The notes under the pieces are model-generated. The model was given only the letters and a program-made list of their open reading frames with translations, was not told the origin of the DNA and did not search any database. Both the position numbers and the translations under genes were made by a program. From Staphylococcus edaphicus (GTDB taxonomy: Bacteria; Bacillota; Bacilli; Staphylococcales; Staphylococcaceae), in contig NZ_MRZN01000006.1 of assembly GCF_002614725.1 (NCBI RefSeq), positions 89,288 through 153,287 on the forward strand: a DNA stretch of 64,000 bases, in the 5' to 3' direction. Positions 1-8,953 of this stretch are shown here, piece by piece. Position 1 is the first letter of the stretch. Every line of letters starts with the position of its first letter.

Positions 1-170
1 CTATCATGACACAGACATATCATTCCTTACACACACAATATGATTTATCATCCTTTCATACATAAGAATTGAGCTAAAAAATCTAAGTCAGACTAGCCAA
101 TATTGAAAACAATAGCTATACTAAAATTAATTTATGACATCTTTTAATTAACTAACGAGGAGATTACTTA

Positions 171-1178
171 ATGAAAAAACACTTGCATAGATGGATAATT
201 GAAGCATTAAGTTTTATGGCTTTGGGTTTGTTTGGTTCTTTAATTATAGGGCTTATTTTAGAGACAATTGGCAATCAATCTTTAGTGCCACAATTAGAGT
301 TATCATTTTTATCAGAAATAGGTAAGGTGGCAATGTCTGTAACTGGTGCTGCAATCGGAGTAGCCATTGCTTATGGATTAGGCGCAAAACCTTTAGTTAT
401 TTTTTCGTGTGTTATTGTCGGCACATTAGGTTATACCACATTTGGTGGCGGTGCAGTCGGTGCCTATATCGCTACACTTATCGTTGTAGAAGTGAGTAAA
501 TTTTATGCAAGTAAGACTAAAGTAGATATCATTGTTACACCATTACTAACTATTGTAATAGGTGGTATCATAGCAAAACTTTTTGGTCCAGCATTAAATC
601 AATTTATGACAGGTTTAGGCAAAGTAATCATTGCTGCAACAGATCAACAACCATTCATTATGGGAATTTTGGTATCCGTTATCTTTGGTTTAGCACTTAC
701 TGCCCCAATTTCTAGTGCAGCCCTCGCGCTTATGCTTGATCTAAGTGGTTTAGCTGCAGGTGCTGCAACAATTGGCTGTGCCGCACAAATGGTAGGTTTC
801 GCAGTCAACGGATACAAAGATAACGGATGGAGTAGCTTATTGTCTATAGGTATTGGCACAAGTATGTTGCAGGTTCCAAATATCATTAAAAATCCTATGA
901 TTCTCCTGCCTCCAACACTAGCAAGTGCAATCGTCGCACCAATCATGACTACATTATTTCCGATGACAAATAATCCTGCAGGCGCAGGCATGGGTACAAG
1001 TGGATTAATTGGTCAAATTATGACGATCAATACAATGGGTGGCTCGCTTCAAACATGGTTATTAATATTGATTTTCCATATTATTTTACCTGCAGTCATC
1101 AGCTTCACTCTATACAAATATGCTTTCAAAAAGCAATGGATTAAACCAGGTGACCAGCTAATCCACGTTGCAAACTAA
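171..1178 (+). CDS. PfoR-like PTS EIIC-family membrane protein
   Basis: A 335-residue, very hydrophobic protein with roughly nine to ten membrane segments rich in Gly and Ala. The overall pattern (N-terminal HRWIIEALSFMALGLFGSLI, a central GCAAQMVGFAVNGY, and NNPAGAGMGTSGLIGQ near residue 275) matches the PTS_EIIC_2 group, whose best-known member is the perfringolysin O regulator PfoR. It has no IIA or IIB domain, and no IIA/IIB gene lies beside it, so sugar phosphotransfer by this protein alone is doubtful; these proteins may be transporters or membrane sensors. A GAGGAG ribosome site at 157-162 fits the ATG. It is the only rightward gene before a bidirectional terminator and shares no operon with the gab cluster. 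Family assignment is good; the substrate is unknown. Confidence 0.8.
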   Translation: MKKHLHRWIIEALSFMALGLFGSLIIGLILETIGNQSLVPQLELSFLSEIGKVAMSVTGAAIGVAIAYGLGAKPLVIFSCVIVGTLGYTTFGGGAVGAYIATLIVVEVSKFYASKTKVDIIVTPLLTIVIGGIIAKLFGPALNQFMTGLGKVIIAATDQQPFIMGILVSVIFGLALTAPISSAALALMLDLSGLAAGAATIGCAAQMVGFAVNGYKDNGWSSLLSIGIGTSMLQVPNIIKNPMILLPPTLASAIVAPIMTTLFPMTNNPAGAGMGTSGLIGQIMTINTMGGSLQTWLLILIFHIILPAVISFTLYKYAFKKQWIKPGDQLIHVAN

Positions 1179-1208
1179 TGTGACGTTCAACCATTTTCCT
1201 CTAAAAAA

Positions 1209-1236
1209 CCGTATCAGTACAATTATACTGATACGG
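1209..1236. terminator. bidirectional intrinsic terminator
   Basis: An 11-bp perfect stem (CCGTATCAGTA with TACTGATACGG) and 6-nt loop, preceded by six A and followed by a run of T. It lies between the convergent PfoR-like gene and the APC permease and can serve both. Confidence 0.9.
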
Positions 1237-1257
1237 TTTTTTTAGTTTGACTATGAT

Positions 1258-2661
1258 TTAATAGTCAGATTGGTTATCCCCTTTCACGGGGACATATGGA
1301 CTTTTGGTTGATTTTCTTTTTTGAGTTAAATAAAGCACAGCTGCAATAAAATACCAGACTAATACAATTAACCATTCCGATGGCCAAGCTAACGATGAGG
1401 GCATACCTGGTAAATAAATTACGATAAACAATATACTCAAAACTACTGCAATGATTCCGACTGTCTGTCCATTTTTAATACGATAAGGACGTTCTAAATC
1501 AGGTTGTGTTTTACGTAGTTTAAGAAATGAAATGGCAACGAGTAAATAGCCAAGTACAACACCAATGCCTCCTGCATTTACAATCCACGAAAGTGCAGGT
1601 CTTCCTAATAATGGGGCAACAAAGGCAAGAACACCTAAAAATAAAATACCATGTGTAGGGGTTTTAAATTTGGGGTGGATATAAGCAAACCATTGTGGAA
1701 TCATTTTGTTTTTAGCCATTGCGTATAGTATTCTACTTCCACCAATAATGAAAGCGTTCCAACTTGTGATTATGCCAGCAACGCCACCCAGTACAAGTAA
1801 GACACCAAACCCACTATGTCCGAATAAATTAACCATTGCATCAGCCGTTGCTAAACTACTTGTATTAAGTGCTGTAGGTGAAAGGCCAGTAGCTACACCA
1901 AACACAATAAGCAAATAAAAAATAACAGATGCTACGATTGATAATATTAAAATACCACCAATTTTTTTAGATGGTGCCTTTACCTCTTCTGCAATTTGTG
2001 GAATCACATCAAAGCCAACAAATAAGAAAGGAATCATCATCAACACAGACATTGTTCCTCCTACGCCATGTTCAAATGGTACTAAATTACTAAAATTACC
2101 ATTAAATCCTGCACCAAACACAAGTAATAATCCTACTGCCACAATAAAAATGGTGAACACCGTTTGCATTATAGCTGCTGGCTTGACACCAAAATAATTA
2201 AGTGATGTTAATATGATACTCCCAATTGAACCAATTAATACCCATGTGAAATAGACATCCCAACCAGCAATTTTCCACATAAAGCCATGATGTTCAAAGG
2301 GAATAACATAATCAATGACTGTTGGTAATGCAACTGCCTCAAACGTAATAACAGATACATATCCAAATAAAACTGACCAACCAGAAATAAATGCTATACC
2401 AGGAGAAAATGCTTTTTTAACAAATACAAAGCCCCCTCCAGTTTCTGGAATCGCAGATGCAAGTTCTGCGTATGTAAGACCGATTACAATAACAAGCAAT
2501 CCGCCAATTAAAAAAGCAACAATGCTTCCAGCAAATCCAGCTGTTGACACCCATTCTCCAGATAAGACGACCCATCCCCATCCTAGCATGGCGCCGATAG
2601 CTAGAAATAAGACATCAACGATATTCATTGATTTATTAAATTGTGATTTTTGTGATTTCAT
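1258..2661 (-). CDS. APC-superfamily amino acid permease, probably GABA/amine uptake
   Basis: A 467-residue, 12-segment transporter of the amino acid-polyamine-organocation superfamily. The first helix carries the conserved glycine-rich substrate loop (AIGAMLGWGWVVLSGEWV, about residues 17-34), and an ETGGGFVFVKKAF motif follows helix 2, both typical of APC permeases. It is the last gene of a leftward series: regulator, transaminase, semialdehyde dehydrogenase, permease. From that context I infer it imports the amino acid or amine that the cluster degrades, most simply GABA. A 160-bp gap containing a hairpin separates it from gabD, so it may be partly uncoupled from the upstream genes. The substrate is not provable from sequence. 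Confidence 0.85.
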   Translation of the reverse strand: MKSQKSQFNKSMNIVDVLFLAIGAMLGWGWVVLSGEWVSTAGFAGSIVAFLIGGLLVIVIGLTYAELASAIPETGGGFVFVKKAFSPGIAFISGWSVLFGYVSVITFEAVALPTVIDYVIPFEHHGFMWKIAGWDVYFTWVLIGSIGSIILTSLNYFGVKPAAIMQTVFTIFIVAVGLLLVFGAGFNGNFSNLVPFEHGVGGTMSVLMMIPFLFVGFDVIPQIAEEVKAPSKKIGGILILSIVASVIFYLLIVFGVATGLSPTALNTSSLATADAMVNLFGHSGFGVLLVLGGVAGIITSWNAFIIGGSRILYAMAKNKMIPQWFAYIHPKFKTPTHGILFLGVLAFVAPLLGRPALSWIVNAGGIGVVLGYLLVAISFLKLRKTQPDLERPYRIKNGQTVGIIAVVLSILFIVIYLPGMPSSLAWPSEWLIVLVWYFIAAVLYLTQKRKSTKSPYVPVKGDNQSDY

Positions 2662-2706
2662 TGAACATACCCCATAACATTCTACAAATTAAAATAATAA
2701 TATAGC

Positions 2707-2751
2707 AAGGGCGACACAGTCCTCTAACTTCAGCACTGTGTGCGCAGCCTT
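2707..2751 (-). other. imperfect hairpin between gabD and the permease
   Basis: ACACAGT (2714-2720) pairs with ACTGTGT (2735-2741), extended outward by GCG/CGC and AAGG/CCTT with bulges. On the minus strand the 3' side lacks a clean T-run, so it is a weak terminator or attenuator or an RNA processing site rather than a full terminator. Confidence 0.4.
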
Positions 2752-2821
2752 GTCATGATTTAATGATTATTCTTGAAACTTTTAACCCTTGTTTATCATC
2801 CAAGTGAAACTACTTTAATTA

Positions 2822-4201
2822 TCATTCGTGAATAGACAGATATTTTGTTTCTAAATAAGGTTCAATACCTTCTATGCCGCCTTCTCTACCGTAACCACTT
2901 TCTTTCAAACCACCAAATGGTGCGTGTGCAGCCGAAGGACCTCCGTCATTCCAACCCATAACGCCGTATTCTAATTCATTAAATAATTTCAAACCAGTGC
3001 GATAGTCATTCGTAAAGAAGTATGATGCTAGACCAAATTCCGTATCATTTGCTATGCGAATAACTTCATCTAAATCTTCATACGTCATCACTGGTGCAAC
3101 TGGTCCAAACGTTTCTTCATGCATAGCTTTCATAGCTAAGTTCGCATTAGAAATTACTACTGGCTTTAAGAAATTCCCACCTAATGATTGAACTTCTCCA
3201 ATGCTACGTGACAATGTGCCACCTTTTTCTTGTGCATCTGTAATATGTGTCAATACTTTCTTGACAGCTTGTTCATCGATCAACGGTCCTACTTTCACAT
3301 CATTTTCCAAACCATTACCTACAGTCAGTGCATGTACTTTTTCAATTAATTTCTCTGTATAGTCATCTGCAATATCTTGATGTACATAAATTCTATTTGC
3401 ACATATGCATGTTTGTCCTGCATTTCTAAATTTAGAAGCAATTGTGCCCTCAACAGCTGCATCAATATCAGCATCTTTATGGACAATTAACGGTGCAAGC
3501 CCACCTAATTCCATCGTTACATTTTTAACTTGTTGTGCCGATTGTTCTATCAATGACTTACCTACTGCAGTTGACCCAGTAAATGTCACTTTACTGATGT
3601 GTTCATGTTCTGTAAATATATCACCTGCGTTTTTACCAGATGCAATAATATAAGAAATAACATCTTTAGGAAAACCAGCTTCATGCGCGAGTTCCACTAA
3701 TTTAATTGTAGTTAATGGTGTTTTAACTGCTGGTTTACAAATAATTGTACAACCGGCGGCCAATGCAGGTGCCATTTTACGTGTGATCATCGCTGCAGGA
3801 AAGTTCCAAGGCGTAATTGCACCGACAACACCTACTGGGAATTTATCTATAATTATTTTTTTAGATGAAGTGCTAGCTGGAATTGTTCGACCATAGATAC
3901 GTTTGGCTTCTTCTGCATACCACTTCACATAGGAGTTGGCATAAGTTACTTCGCCTTTTGCTTCAGCAAGTGGTTTACCACCCTCTAAAGTAATAAGGCG
4001 TGCTAATTCATTTTGATGTTCATCTATAAGTTCTGCCCATTTCATTAATTTAGCAGAACGTTCGTGAGCGTCTACTTTTTTCCATTGTTGAAATGCTTTA
4101 TGTGCACGTTCTACTTGCGCTTGAATCGCCTCGTTACTCGTATAATCTATGCGTTCAATCACTTCATTAGTAGCTGGGTTGAATACGTCTAATTTTGTCA
4201 T
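2822..4201 (-). CDS. gabD: NAD(P)-dependent succinate-semialdehyde dehydrogenase
   Basis: A 459-residue aldehyde dehydrogenase of the GabD/SSADH type. Visible motifs are the cofactor-site NFPAAMITRKMAPALAAGC, the FTGSTAVGKSL nucleotide loop, the general-base region ELGGLAP, and the catalytic cysteine in GQTCICANRIYVH near residue 262; a second Cys two residues later is common in SSADHs. It should oxidise succinate semialdehyde to succinate, feeding the TCA cycle. It lies 82 bp downstream of gabT on the same strand with a good AAAGGGGA ribosome site, consistent with a gabT-gabD operon. A wider role on related semialdehydes cannot be excluded. Confidence 0.92.
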   Translation of the reverse strand: MTKLDVFNPATNEVIERIDYTSNEAIQAQVERAHKAFQQWKKVDAHERSAKLMKWAELIDEHQNELARLITLEGGKPLAEAKGEVTYANSYVKWYAEEAKRIYGRTIPASTSSKKIIIDKFPVGVVGAITPWNFPAAMITRKMAPALAAGCTIICKPAVKTPLTTIKLVELAHEAGFPKDVISYIIASGKNAGDIFTEHEHISKVTFTGSTAVGKSLIEQSAQQVKNVTMELGGLAPLIVHKDADIDAAVEGTIASKFRNAGQTCICANRIYVHQDIADDYTEKLIEKVHALTVGNGLENDVKVGPLIDEQAVKKVLTHITDAQEKGGTLSRSIGEVQSLGGNFLKPVVISNANLAMKAMHEETFGPVAPVMTYEDLDEVIRIANDTEFGLASYFFTNDYRTGLKLFNELEYGVMGWNDGGPSAAHAPFGGLKESGYGREGGIEGIEPYLETKYLSIHE

Positions 4202-4283
4202 ATTAAGGTCCCCTTTATTTAATTAATTATAATATGCTTATAATTACCCTTACCCTATATCAAAAAATATAAAGTGTAGTGGT

Positions 4284-5603
4284 TTAAGCGATACCCTCTT
4301 TAGAAATGACAGTCTCAAATGCATTTGTTAGAATGCGCAGTCCTTCATTCAATTCATCGTCTGTGATAACCAATGGTGGTAAGAAGCGAATGACATTGCC
4401 TTTGATACCTGCAGATAATAATAATAAGCCTTTGTCATTTGCTAATTGAACAAGCTTAGCTGTTAACGCCTTATCAGGCGCACCTGTTTCTGGATTTATC
4501 ACTTCAAAAGCAACCATTGCACCTAATCTACGTATATTTGCAATTTGATCATACGTTTCGTTCAATGATGTTAAATATGTTTCTATGTTATAACCTAATT
4601 GTTCTGCTTTAGCATTTAAATCTTCTGTTTCTATAATTTCAATAACTTTCAGTGCAGCCTCGCATGCTAATGGATTTCCAGCATACGTGCCACCCAATTC
4701 TCCTGGTGCAGCACTATCAATAATTTCTGCTTTACCAACTACACCGCTTAACGGAAAGCCCGCAGCCAATGATTTAGATACTGTAATTAGATCAGGTTCG
4801 ATATCAAAATGTTCTATAGCAAATGTTTTGCCTGTTCTAGCAAAGCCACTTTGAATTTCATCAGCGACAAAGACAATACCATTATCTTCACATATTTGCT
4901 TTACCGTTTTGACAAATTTAGAATTCGGTATAATAAAGCCACCTTCACCTTGAACAGGCTCCATAACAATACAAGCTACATCACTCGGATCCACAGTTTC
5001 TATAAAGAAATCATGTAATTTATTAATTATTTGATCTGTATAAGCTTCACCTGATAATTCTTCAGATTTTTCAGAAATATTAGGATACGGGGCTTGGTAA
5101 ACTTCTGGCGCAAACGGTCCGAAACCAAATTTGTAAGGCTTCACTTTACTCGTCATTGACATAGTCAAATTTGTTCTACCATGAAATCCTCTTACAAAAG
5201 AAACAACAGCTTGCCTACCCGTGTATTTTCTCGCAATCTTCACCGCATTTTCTACTGCTTCTGCGCCAGAATTAAGCAATATTGCTTTTTTCTCAAAACG
5301 GCCTGGGGTTATCTCTGTTAACTTTTGTGCTAAGTTAAGATAACTTTCATACATAATGACATTAAATCCAGGATGTATAAATTTATCTAATTGTTTTTTT
5401 AAGTGTTTCGTAATCTCAGGATGCGTATGTCCCACATTCAATGTTCCAATTGCTCCGGCAAAATCAATAAATACATTACCTTCAACATCTTTAATAGTTG
5501 CACTTTGTGCTTCATCAGCAACATGTAGATTTCCGTTTCCTACGCCACGTGCTACATATTTTTCACGTTGCGCTTTATAATCATTAAATTTATCCGACAT
5601 CAT
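4284..5603 (-). CDS. gabT: 4-aminobutyrate aminotransferase
   Basis: A 439-residue class III pyridoxal-phosphate aminotransferase, the usual length for GabT. Motifs include the NSGAEAVENAVKIARKYTGR phosphate/substrate region, VMEPVQGEGGF, the ADEIQSGFARTGK PLP-binding segment with its Asp, and the Schiff-base Lys in SKSLAAGFPLSG near residue 278. It transfers the amino group of GABA to 2-oxoglutarate, giving glutamate and succinate semialdehyde, which gabD next door oxidises. GGAGG lies 7 nt before the ATG pair. Position directly after a MocR-type regulator and before gabD supports GABA over ornithine or other diamines, though these paralogues are hard to separate by sequence. Confidence 0.9.
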   Translation of the reverse strand: MMSDKFNDYKAQREKYVARGVGNGNLHVADEAQSATIKDVEGNVFIDFAGAIGTLNVGHTHPEITKHLKKQLDKFIHPGFNVIMYESYLNLAQKLTEITPGRFEKKAILLNSGAEAVENAVKIARKYTGRQAVVSFVRGFHGRTNLTMSMTSKVKPYKFGFGPFAPEVYQAPYPNISEKSEELSGEAYTDQIINKLHDFFIETVDPSDVACIVMEPVQGEGGFIIPNSKFVKTVKQICEDNGIVFVADEIQSGFARTGKTFAIEHFDIEPDLITVSKSLAAGFPLSGVVGKAEIIDSAAPGELGGTYAGNPLACEAALKVIEIIETEDLNAKAEQLGYNIETYLTSLNETYDQIANIRRLGAMVAFEVINPETGAPDKALTAKLVQLANDKGLLLLSAGIKGNVIRFLPPLVITDDELNEGLRILTNAFETVISKEGIA

Positions 5604-5652
5604 AAAACCTCCAATAACTGAATTACAAATGTTATTTCATTTATTGTCTAAA

Positions 5653-5708
5653 AATTTAAAATATTATTGGTATTCTGTAAAGCACCAGTTTGTCTTATTC
5701 AATGGTAC
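5653..5708 (-). promoter_or_regulatory. candidate gabT promoter with GabR-like boxes
   Basis: On the minus strand TTTACA (5681-5676) and TAAATT (5658-5653) are 17 bp apart. ATACCA, the box reported for Bacillus subtilis GabR, lies in the spacer (5673-5668), and a related GTACCA lies 35 bp upstream (5708-5703). Spacing is close to but not identical with the B. subtilis arrangement, so this is tentative. Confidence 0.35.
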
Positions 5709-7098
5709 CAGATGAGTCAGTGATTACTTTTTTTAAGCGCTGAACAGCTTCAGGTATTTGTTGTTGCTGGATTTTAGAAAATCCAATAATCAATATTTTC
5801 CGGTCACTATTATTTTGAAGCGGTTTCACATTGAAGCGATTTATCGTATAAAGCTCTAAGTTATAATCCTTGGCTCTGGATTCAATTTCTTCATAAGAGT
5901 ACGACGAAATAACTTCAACAATAAAATGTAAGCCCGCCTGTGTATCTTTGATATCAATTCTAGTACCAAATGTCTGTTGTAATTGCTCAATAAGATAAGC
6001 CCTCTTTTTACCATATAATTGATGCATTCTTTTTATATATTTTTCATAATGTCCTTCTTTTATCAATAAATTTAATGTTAAGGCATTTAATATTGAAAAG
6101 TCTGGAATAGTACTTTGATTTTGCACATCAAATTTCTGAACCAAGTTAGTCGGTAATATCATATAACTGATTCTTAATCCCGGCATTAATGTTTTGGAAA
6201 ATGTGCCTAAGTATATCACGCGTTCATTTTTATCAAAACTAAATAATGAGGGAATGTTATCCGTTTCGTACTTGAACTCACTATCATAATCATCTTCAAT
6301 GATATAGCTATGTGTTTTACTCGCCCAATTTAATAAACTGATGCGCCTAGATACTGGCATAATAGTGCCCATTGGAAATTGATGAGATGGCGTAACAATA
6401 ATTGCATCTGGTCGCATACGTTTGATTTCTTCTATTGAAATACCTTTATGATCTAGTGAAATGGAAGTCATTTGAATGTTTGTTCTTTCTAATAACGTTC
6501 TGAAACGAGAGTAACCAGGATTTTCAACAGCAATCGTTACATTTTCAGACATGAGTTCAATTAAGTTGGTTAATAACGAATTAGTCCCCGAGCCTATAAT
6601 AATTTGTTCTGGATGACAATGGATACCACGTTGATAAGAAACTAATTTTGCAATAGATTGTCTTAATTCAAATGGTCCCTTCACATCAGGAATAGAAGAT
6701 AAGTAATGATCATAATGTTTAAAAACTTGTTTCATCATTTTAGTCCAAGTATCTACTGGAAATTCTGAAATATCAGTACTCATGTGCGAAAATGAATAGT
6801 CAAACTCCGCATCAGATTTAGTATCAAATGTTGCTACTGTGTGTTGTTGCTCTGTTTCAACAATCAATTTGTCTAATGGTTCTATGTAATATCCTTTGCG
6901 CTCTTTCGTATAGATGTAACCTTCTGCCAGTAACTGTTCATAAGCTGCTTTCACACTATTCACACTTATGTTTTTATGTTGAGACATCACGCGTTTTGAA
7001 GGTAATTTCTCATGACTTTCATATTTAAATGTCAGAATATCTTCTTTTAATTGACTATATAATGCTCTGTAAATATATAAGTTACTGTCGCGTTGCAT
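5695..7098 (-). CDS. gabR: MocR/GabR-type PLP-dependent transcriptional regulator
   Basis: A 467-residue fusion of an N-terminal GntR winged helix (about residues 1-75, with KLPSKRVMSQHKNISVNSVK) and a C-terminal class I aminotransferase-like domain holding the PLP lysine in GTFSKTLMPGLRISYM near residue 301 and the DDYDSEF cofactor segment. This architecture defines MocR/GabR regulators, which sense PLP plus the substrate amino acid. I place the start at the second ATG (7098), 4 nt after GAGGTG; the first ATG sits inside that ribosome site. Unlike B. subtilis, where gabR diverges from gabTD, it points the same way and sits 91 bp upstream of gabT. The gab assignment is from context. Confidence 0.85.
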   Translation of the reverse strand: MQRDSNLYIYRALYSQLKEDILTFKYESHEKLPSKRVMSQHKNISVNSVKAAYEQLLAEGYIYTKERKGYYIEPLDKLIVETEQQHTVATFDTKSDAEFDYSFSHMSTDISEFPVDTWTKMMKQVFKHYDHYLSSIPDVKGPFELRQSIAKLVSYQRGIHCHPEQIIIGSGTNSLLTNLIELMSENVTIAVENPGYSRFRTLLERTNIQMTSISLDHKGISIEEIKRMRPDAIIVTPSHQFPMGTIMPVSRRISLLNWASKTHSYIIEDDYDSEFKYETDNIPSLFSFDKNERVIYLGTFSKTLMPGLRISYMILPTNLVQKFDVQNQSTIPDFSILNALTLNLLIKEGHYEKYIKRMHQLYGKKRAYLIEQLQQTFGTRIDIKDTQAGLHFIVEVISSYSYEEIESRAKDYNLELYTINRFNVKPLQNNSDRKILIIGFSKIQQQQIPEAVQRLKKVITDSSGTIE

Positions 7099-7188
7099 AG
7101 TACACCTCATTTGTTTGTTTTTTCGAATTATTAATAATATAATTAAAATTAATTTATAATTATTCTGGCAATTATATCATATAAAAAA

Positions 7189-7216
7189 ACAGTGGCTATT
7201 TTAAGATAGCCACTGT
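7189..7216 (-). terminator. terminator of cardiolipin synthase gene
   Basis: Perfect 11-bp stem ACAGTGGCTAT/ATAGCCACTGT with 6-nt loop. The T-run is on the minus strand, just past the cls stop and before gabR. Confidence 0.85.
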
Positions 7217-7254
7217 TTTAATCACATAATGAGATATTTTATCGCTCTTGTACG

Positions 7255-8739
7255 TTATAATACTGGCGACGCTAATTTGGCAATAGCCTGTTTAAATTTA
7301 ATCCAATTAGAACGTTGATTATAACGAGCTTCAGTTAATTCTTTTGATACTTTTAAATCTTCAAAGAAAGCATCTTTAAGTTGTTTAGTAATACGTTCAT
7401 CATACATAAAAGCATTTATTTCAAAGTTTAATTCAAAGCTACGGATATCCATGTTTGCAGAACCGACACTTGCAACTTCATCATCAATAATCATCATTTT
7501 AGAATGAATAAAACCATTTTCATATGTGTAAACTTTCACACCATCACGTATGAGTTGGGCTACACTTGAAATTGTCGCCCAATATACAAAGATATGATCA
7601 GGTTTACATGGTATGATCAAACGGACATCCACCCCAGATTTTGCAGCTATTCGCAATGCATTTATATAACCTTTGTCTGGAATAAAATATGGACTATGCA
7701 TATATATTGATTCTTTAGCATTCATTATCATTTTCATATATCCAAATTCTATTTGGTGCCAATTATCACTTGGTGCACTTAGTGCAAGTTGCATTGAGAC
7801 GTCACCGCCTTGATGTGCATTGTCTGGGAAATACTTGTCATTGTAATCCAATTGTTCACGCTTAGCTTGTGAGTTCCAATCATGTATAAAGCTTAATTGT
7901 AATGCATCTACACCATCGCCTCTCACTCTAAGGTGAGTATCTCTCCAATAGCCAAATTTTTCATTCAAGCCTAAATATTCATCCCCCACATTGAAACCAC
8001 CTACATAACCTGTCATCCCATCAATGACAACAATTTTACGGTGATTCCTATTGTTCACTCTAAAGTTTATTAATGGTATTTTAGCTTGGAAAAAGGCTTC
8101 TACTTGTCCACCGTTTTCTTGGAACTTTTTAAATTTTGATTTGTGTACAGATTTAGACCCTACTGCATCATACAGTAGTTTAACTTCAAGACCTTCTTCA
8201 GCTTTTTGTTCTAAAATTTCAATGATTTCTGTACCTAATCCGTCTAAATTCAATACATAATACTCCATATGAATGTAAGATTTAGCATTACGTAAATCTT
8301 CTTTCATTTGATTGAATAAATCATGACCATCGGTATAGATATCAATATTATTATCATTACTAAGAAATGAAGGTTCTTTTGTTAAAAGTGTCGCTGCAAT
8401 ATCATGGTGCTTCCTAACAATAGGGTTATCAGAATCACTAATTTTATTAGTTGAATCTTGTAATTGCGATTGCACTCTTTTCATCCCATCTTCAATCTGA
8501 TTATGTGCAAACCCTCGTTCACGCTTTTTACGAATGCCTCTTCCGAAAAATATATAAATGAAAAAACCTAAAATAGGCATTACAAATAGTAAAAACAACC
8601 ATGCCCATGTTGCTGTGGCATCCCTTCTATCTCTATCTAAAAAGACAATAACAAATGCTAAAATCACATTGATTACAAAGAAGAAGGCTAGTACGCCACG
8701 ATATATCGGACTTACACCCGGATCAAATATTAATTGCAT
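7255..8739 (-). CDS. cls: cardiolipin synthase
   Basis: A 494-residue membrane-anchored phospholipase D-superfamily enzyme. Two N-terminal hydrophobic helices (about residues 12-70, ending in YIFFGRGIRKKR) precede two HxK(x)4D motifs: HRKIVVIDG near residue 233 and HSKMMIIDD near residue 410. Each is followed by the GSxNxD-like signatures GGFNVGDEY and GSANMDIRSFELNFE. This is the bacterial Cls architecture, condensing two phosphatidylglycerols into cardiolipin and glycerol at the membrane. Staphylococci usually carry two cls paralogues; I cannot say from this window which one this is. It is monocistronic, with its own terminator. Confidence 0.93.
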   Translation of the reverse strand: MQLIFDPGVSPIYRGVLAFFFVINVILAFVIVFLDRDRRDATATWAWLFLLFVMPILGFFIYIFFGRGIRKKRERGFAHNQIEDGMKRVQSQLQDSTNKISDSDNPIVRKHHDIAATLLTKEPSFLSNDNNIDIYTDGHDLFNQMKEDLRNAKSYIHMEYYVLNLDGLGTEIIEILEQKAEEGLEVKLLYDAVGSKSVHKSKFKKFQENGGQVEAFFQAKIPLINFRVNNRNHRKIVVIDGMTGYVGGFNVGDEYLGLNEKFGYWRDTHLRVRGDGVDALQLSFIHDWNSQAKREQLDYNDKYFPDNAHQGGDVSMQLALSAPSDNWHQIEFGYMKMIMNAKESIYMHSPYFIPDKGYINALRIAAKSGVDVRLIIPCKPDHIFVYWATISSVAQLIRDGVKVYTYENGFIHSKMMIIDDEVASVGSANMDIRSFELNFEINAFMYDERITKQLKDAFFEDLKVSKELTEARYNQRSNWIKFKQAIAKLASPVL

Positions 8740-8953
8740 TACTTCACCTCATTATTCTTTCATTATAGATAGCAAAACTATTATTAGCCATTTAGTTACA
8801 ACACTAAAAATGTAACTTACTTAATAATTAAATATCTTTACTAATAATATAAAGATATCTGTTTCATAAGCATTGTCATCTATCATATTCCATTATAAAT
8901 GTATTTACCATTTTCGCTATAGGATAATCATTATAATAATAAATTAATGTGCG

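Noticed and set aside
171..1178. Calling the first gene a functional sugar PTS permease
   Set aside because: No IIA or IIB domain or gene nearby; the PfoR-like group has no proven sugar.
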